Assembly: GCA_015258485.1 (NCBI GenBank)
Contig: JABZIF010000012.1
Coordinates: forward strand, 1-17,554
Direction: 5' to 3'
Length of the DNA stretch: 17,554 bases
Source of the DNA: Atopobiaceae bacterium
GTDB taxonomy: Bacteria > Actinomycetota > Coriobacteriia > Coriobacteriales > Atopobiaceae
The translations under genes and the position numbers were made by a program. This document shows, one piece after another, positions 14,048 through 17,554 of this stretch. Position 1 is the first letter of the stretch; every line of letters begins with the position of its first letter. The notes under the pieces were generated by a model. That model ran no database searches, was not told the origin of the DNA, and saw only the letters and a program-made list of their open reading frames with translations.

Positions 14048-16666
14048 TTAGTCCTCGTAACTACGTGGCTCACGACCGTAATATGCGTCAAGGTAGAGCT
14101 CACGAATCTCAGAAACCAATGGATAACGAGGGTTAGCGCCAGTGCACTGATCATCAAACGCCTGCTCAGACATAGCATCAAGCGTATCCAAGAAGTATTT
14201 CTCGTCTACACCATAATCTTTGATAGTTTCCTTAACGCCAATGTAAGCCTTAAGCTCCTCAATCTTCTTGACGAAGTTCTCAAAGACTTCACGATCATCT
14301 TTACCAGTAACACCACAGAAACGGCCAGCTTCAGCATAGCGAGCAAGGGTGTGTGGATGATCATACTGTGGGAAGGTTCCCATCTTAGTTGGAACCTCAG
14401 CTGCGTTATAGCGCATAACACGAGTAAGAATGACAGCGTTTGCCCAACCGTGAGGGATATGATGGAATGCACCAAGCTTATGAGCCATAGAGTGATTGAC
14501 TCCAAGGAAGGCATTAGCAAAGGCAAGTCCGCCAAGGCAAGATGCGTTAGCCATGTGGTCACGCGCCTCAACATCATTAGGATTGTCATAAGCACGAGGC
14601 AGATACTCAAAGACCAATTTCATGCCACGTAGTGCCATACCATCGGTGTAATCAGAAGCCATCATTGAGGCAAATGCCTCAAGGCAGTGAGTTAGAACAT
14701 CGATACCAGAAGCAGAAGTCAAACCCTTAGGCTGGCTCATCATGTTATCGGTATCAACAATGGCCATATTAGGCAACAGCTCGTAATCTGCAAGTGGATA
14801 CTTAACGCCGTTATCTGCATCGGTGATGATAGCAAAAGGAGTTACCTCAGAACCAGTACCAGAAGAGGTTGGAATAGCAACAAAGAATGCCTTCTTACCC
14901 ATCTTTGGATAGGTATAGACACGCTTACGAATATCCATGAAGTCTGCTGCCATGTCCTCAAACTTCTCGTCAGGATTCTCATACATGGACCACATAATCT
15001 TGCCTGCGTCCATAGCAGAGCCTCCGCCGATTGCAATAATACAATCAGGCTCAAATGAGCGGATACGAGCAAGACCCTCAAGAGCGCATTGCAGTGTTGG
15101 ATCTGGAGCTACATCCCAGAATGAAGAGTGAACAATTCCCATCTCATCTAATGCATCTTCAATGGACTTGGTAAAGCCACTCTTATAAAGGAACTGGTCA
15201 GTGACGATAAAGGCGCGTTTCTTTCCATAAACCTCTTTAAGTTCACGGAGAGCAACAGGCATGCAGCCCTTCTTGAAGTAGACCTTCTCAGGTGTACGAA
15301 GCCAAAGCATATTCTCTTGCCTCTCTGCAACAGACTTGTAGTTAAGCAGGTGTTGTGGACCAACGTTACCTGAAACGGAGTTTCCGCCCCAAGTTCCACA
15401 ACCCAAAGTCAATGATGGAGGCATCTTGAAGTTATAGAGGTCTCCGATTCCGCCCTGAGAAGACGGGGTGTTAATCAGAATACGGCAAGTCTTCATTGCC
15501 TCCTGATGTTTTGCAATTTTTTCTTTCTCGTTAATATTGACGTAAAGTGAGCTGGTATGGCCATAACCACCATCAGCAACAAGACGCTCTGCTTTAGCAA
15601 GAGCATCATCAAAGTTCTTTGCACGATACATACCAAGAACAGGAGACAGTTTTTCGTGAGCCATCTCTTCCGATGGATCAACAGAAGTAACCTCACCAAT
15701 GAGTACCTTAGTTTTCTCTGGAACATCTACTCCTGCAGTCTTTGCAATAAAGTAAGCAGATTTACCAACGATACCGGCATTAACAGCGCCATTTACAATT
15801 ACTGTCTTACGTACTGCATCAAGCTCTTTACCTTTTAAGAAATAGCAGCCACGATTAGCAAATTCCTTCTTTACCTGATCGTAAATACTATCCAAAACAG
15901 TTACTGACTGCTCTGATGCGCAAATCATACCATTATCAAACGTCTTTGAATGAATAATAGAGCTAACGGCAAGCTTAATATCAGCTGTATCATCAATAAT
16001 TGCTGGTGTATTACCAGGTCCAACGCCTAAAGCAGGCTTGCCAGAAGAGTATGCAGCATTGACCATACCAGGACCACCAGTTGCTAAAATAATGTCGGCA
16101 TTGCTCATTACTGCAGCCGTTAAATCAATGGTAGGTGCTGGTACCCAATCAATAATGCCCTTAGGACATCCAGCTTTCTCTGCAGCATCACGAACAATAC
16201 GAGCAGCTTCAATAGTGCAGCCTTTAGCACGTGGATGTGGAGAAATAATAATAGCGTTTCTCGTCTTAAGAGCAATCAATGTCTTAAAAATAGCGGTAGA
16301 TGTTGGATTTGTAGTTGGAATAACTGCGGCTACAATACCCATTGGTTCCGCCACAATACGATAACCCGCAGCTTTATCATCTTCAACGACACCGCAAGTC
16401 TTCATATCCTTATATTTGTTGTAAATATACTCAGCTGCGTAATGATTCTTAATAACCTTATCTTCCATTACGCCCATGCCAGTCTCTTCTACTGCCATGC
16501 GAGCAAGTGGAATACGAACTTTTTCTGCAGCAAGTGCAGCCTCATAAAAGATCTTATCCACCTGTTCTTGAGAAAATGTTGCAAACTCTGCTTGAGCTTC
16601 CCGCATCTCAGAAAGACGCGTAAGCAAAGTATCAACATCCTCAATTTGAGTAGCTTTCTTTGCCAT
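14048..16666 (-). CDS. adhE: Bifunctional acetaldehyde-CoA / alcohol dehydrogenase
   Basis: AdhE (872 residues) reduces acetyl-CoA to acetaldehyde and then to ethanol, reoxidising two NADH. The N-terminal CoA-acylating aldehyde dehydrogenase half covers about residues 1-440, with GVGPGNTPAIID near 214-225 and nucleophile Cys249 in DNGMICASEQSV. A linker follows and then the iron-dependent alcohol dehydrogenase half (about 455-865), with nucleotide-binding IIAIGGGSAMDAGKIMW near 543-559, PTSSGTGSEVTPFA, and iron ligands Asp656, His660, His725 and His739. Length is typical (860-890), and fused AdhE forms spirosome filaments in other bacteria. ATG 16666 has AAGGGG seven bases upstream. An extended -10 inside the end of the upstream ORF is the likely promoter. 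A strong terminator follows. No truncation or missing catalytic residue was seen. Confidence 0.97.
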   Translation of the reverse strand: MAKKATQIEDVDTLLTRLSEMREAQAEFATFSQEQVDKIFYEAALAAEKVRIPLARMAVEETGMGVMEDKVIKNHYAAEYIYNKYKDMKTCGVVEDDKAAGYRIVAEPMGIVAAVIPTTNPTSTAIFKTLIALKTRNAIIISPHPRAKGCTIEAARIVRDAAEKAGCPKGIIDWVPAPTIDLTAAVMSNADIILATGGPGMVNAAYSSGKPALGVGPGNTPAIIDDTADIKLAVSSIIHSKTFDNGMICASEQSVTVLDSIYDQVKKEFANRGCYFLKGKELDAVRKTVIVNGAVNAGIVGKSAYFIAKTAGVDVPEKTKVLIGEVTSVDPSEEMAHEKLSPVLGMYRAKNFDDALAKAERLVADGGYGHTSSLYVNINEKEKIAKHQEAMKTCRILINTPSSQGGIGDLYNFKMPPSLTLGCGTWGGNSVSGNVGPQHLLNYKSVAERQENMLWLRTPEKVYFKKGCMPVALRELKEVYGKKRAFIVTDQFLYKSGFTKSIEDALDEMGIVHSSFWDVAPDPTLQCALEGLARIRSFEPDCIIAIGGGSAMDAGKIMWSMYENPDEKFEDMAADFMDIRKRVYTYPKMGKKAFFVAIPTSSGTGSEVTPFAIITDADNGVKYPLADYELLPNMAIVDTDNMMSQPKGLTSASGIDVLTHCLEAFASMMASDYTDGMALRGMKLVFEYLPRAYDNPNDVEARDHMANASCLGGLAFANAFLGVNHSMAHKLGAFHHIPHGWANAVILTRVMRYNAAEVPTKMGTFPQYDHPHTLARYAEAGRFCGVTGKDDREVFENFVKKIEELKAYIGVKETIKDYGVDEKYFLDTLDAMSEQAFDDQCTGANPRYPLVSEIRELYLDAYYGREPRSYED

Positions 16667-16680
16667 ACAATCCCCTTCTT

Positions 16681-17469
16681 TTAAGAACGATACTTTAAAT
16701 TATAGCAAGGCTCACTCATTGTTTTCGTACCATTAACCGACTCATCTAAATTAATTATTTGACACTTCACATCTTCATCTTTTGCAACATAACGTAACCA
16801 TTTACCTGGTAAATCTTTTCTCATGTAATCAACAATTGGCCCAAATCCACCAACAAGTTGAGCTGTAGCCCGCATAAAACTTATGTCTGATTTAAGACCT
16901 GGATAACACACCACATCCACATTAGGATGACATGTCAAATATGCAGCAATAACTTGTGCGGAATCGCTTGCAAGATGACGAGAAGCTCGTATTCTTTCCT
17001 GCTCTTTTACTCCCCTAGTAGTAATCGATATATTATCTGTATCAACGGCAAGAGCTGTTACAACATCTACAATGCTTGATATACAGCACTTCTGCATGCA
17101 CACGACAATATAACCTGGAGTTCGAGCATCGTCGGCTAGTGCTAATTGTGCTCCTAAACGACATGCAGGACTGAACTCTGCACCTATTGACCGCACATCT
17201 GCTACGAGCAACTCTCCAGCTGCAGTTCTACCTTTAATATCGCATACCTGAATTGGTATGCCCTCAAGTGGTTCTACAATTTGAGCGCCATGAGCTTGTA
17301 CACATTTAATAAGCTGTTCAGCACAAGAAACAGGGACAAGTCGTGTACGACCCGCCCCTGTTAGTTTTGTATACTCAGCTAATACTGCTATAACATCTAT
17401 ATCAGTACTACGCTCTGAATTGGCACTATCAAATTTATTTTGCAAACAATTAACCAACACGCTCAACAT
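16681..17469 (-). CDS. Diverged, shortened Cys/Met-metabolism PLP-enzyme-like protein
   Basis: The 262-residue ORF (if started at ATG 17469) resembles the middle and C-terminal parts of cystathionine gamma-synthase-type enzymes. LLVADVRSIGAEFSPACRLG aligns by eye with the family's VVDNTFATPYL, keeping Asp91; ITTRGVKEQERIRASRH aligns with LRGLKTLPLRMERH; and CHPNVDVVCYPGL then GGFGPIVDY match HP-V--V-YPGL and GGFG---SF. Where the cofactor lysine of SATKY would fall there is LADDARTPGY, without a lysine. The family is usually about 380-400 residues, so much of the N-terminus is absent and the C-terminus is also odd. It is therefore probably not a normal PLP enzyme. The start is uncertain; ATG 17469 overlaps the upstream gene by 20 bases, and the longer frame to 17523 is unlikely. 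adhE starts 14 bases after its stop. Confidence 0.55.
   Translation of the reverse strand: MLSVLVNCLQNKFDSANSERSTDIDVIAVLAEYTKLTGAGRTRLVPVSCAEQLIKCVQAHGAQIVEPLEGIPIQVCDIKGRTAAGELLVADVRSIGAEFSPACRLGAQLALADDARTPGYIVVCMQKCCISSIVDVVTALAVDTDNISITTRGVKEQERIRASRHLASDSAQVIAAYLTCHPNVDVVCYPGLKSDISFMRATAQLVGGFGPIVDYMRKDLPGKWLRYVAKDEDVKCQIINLDESVNGTKTMSEPCYNLKYRS
16699..16707 (-). promoter_or_regulatory. Extended -10 promoter of adhE inside the upstream ORF
   Basis: On the minus strand TGC-TATAAT is a perfect extended -10, formed by the Cys-Tyr-Asn codons six residues before the end of the upstream ORF. No good -35 lies 16-18 bases away. The predicted start near 16692 gives adhE a leader of about 25 bases with its ribosome binding site. 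Confidence 0.55.
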
Positions 17470-17554
17470 TCTCTTTGACAACCTGAGCAATAAACTCGTC
17501 AAGCTCAGCTGCGTGAGTCTCATTGGAGCGATCGCGAACAGAAATGTTTCCTGC
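17450..17554 (-). CDS. thrS: Probable threonyl-tRNA synthetase, last 34 residues (rest outside window)
   Basis: An open frame enters from the right edge and ends at TAA 17450-17452, reading NISVRDRSNETHAAELDEFI followed by a helix ending ENVERVG. The pattern of a (V/I)-SVR-x-R strand, a variable loop, then an LDEFI-type helix is how the anticodon-binding domain of threonyl-tRNA synthetases ends. The call rests on this short tail only, so another class II synthetase is possible. The following ORF overlaps its end in another frame. Confidence 0.68.
   Translation of the reverse strand, partial: AGNISVRDRSNETHAAELDEFIAQVVKENVERVG

Noticed and set aside
14206..16684. Several open frames of 64-149 codons on both strands within adhE
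   Set aside because: All lie over the unbroken AdhE frame, lack ribosome binding sites, and have the odd composition expected of shadow frames.
17470..17523. An upstream extension of the PLP-like ORF to an ATG at 17523
   Set aside because: The extension overlaps the conserved thrS tail in another frame and gives a Leu/Ser-rich stretch with no family similarity. A start at or after 17469 is more credible.

Overview
The window looks like the chromosome of a low-to-moderate GC, anaerobic, fermenting Gram-positive bacterium. The best guess is a member of the Coriobacteriia, near Atopobium/Lancefieldella/Olsenella. This rests on three things: the fermentation genes (phosphate acetyltransferase, acetate kinase, AdhE), the mix of products, and a nuclease-like protein at 12636-13700 whose motifs recall a family I associate with Coriobacteriia. 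The lineage is an inference; no rRNA gene or other marker is present.

Layout. On the + strand, 2-334 is the 3' end of pta, followed by a strong terminator and an aldose-1-epimerase (LacX-type) gene (463-1404). A minus-strand block follows: ackA (1531-2700) with its own promoter, then a tight operon read right to left: membrane zinc peptidase, xseA, xseB, HIT hydrolase (5515 down to 2837). After that comes rnd (5660-6820), divergent from a diacylglycerol-kinase-like gene (6886-7815). From 8029 to 10598 four + strand genes probably form one unit: HD-domain hydrolase, CmpB-type membrane protein, FatA-type acyl-ACP thioesterase and NUDIX hydrolase, closed by a terminator. A one-helix small membrane protein, thyA and folA follow (10719-12468).

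The accessory-looking part is 12600-14047. It holds an orphan PD-(D/E)XK/DUF559-like protein and a 347-base non-coding stretch with two interleaved inverted repeats, six complete copies (plus a truncated seventh) of a degenerate 19-bp direct repeat, and the adhE terminator. adhE (14048-16666) lies behind a very diverged ORF that resembles the C-terminal part of Cys/Met-metabolism PLP enzymes but seems to lack the cofactor lysine. That ORF overlaps the end of a gene that reads as thrS.

How it fits together. pta, ackA and adhE are the acetyl-CoA to acetate plus ATP and acetyl-CoA to ethanol branches of mixed-acid fermentation, each with its own signals here rather than in one operon. thyA and folA couple dTMP synthesis to dihydrofolate recycling. 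xseAB and rnd are housekeeping nucleases. The most interesting candidates are the 13.7-13.96 kb repeat structure beside the orphan nuclease-like gene, the lysine-less PLP-fold relative, and several compact promoter arrangements: an extended -10 inside the last codons of the upstream gene for adhE, a near-symmetric divergent -10, and a palindrome in the ackA promoter spacer. No tRNA or rRNA gene, insertion sequence or CRISPR array was recognised.
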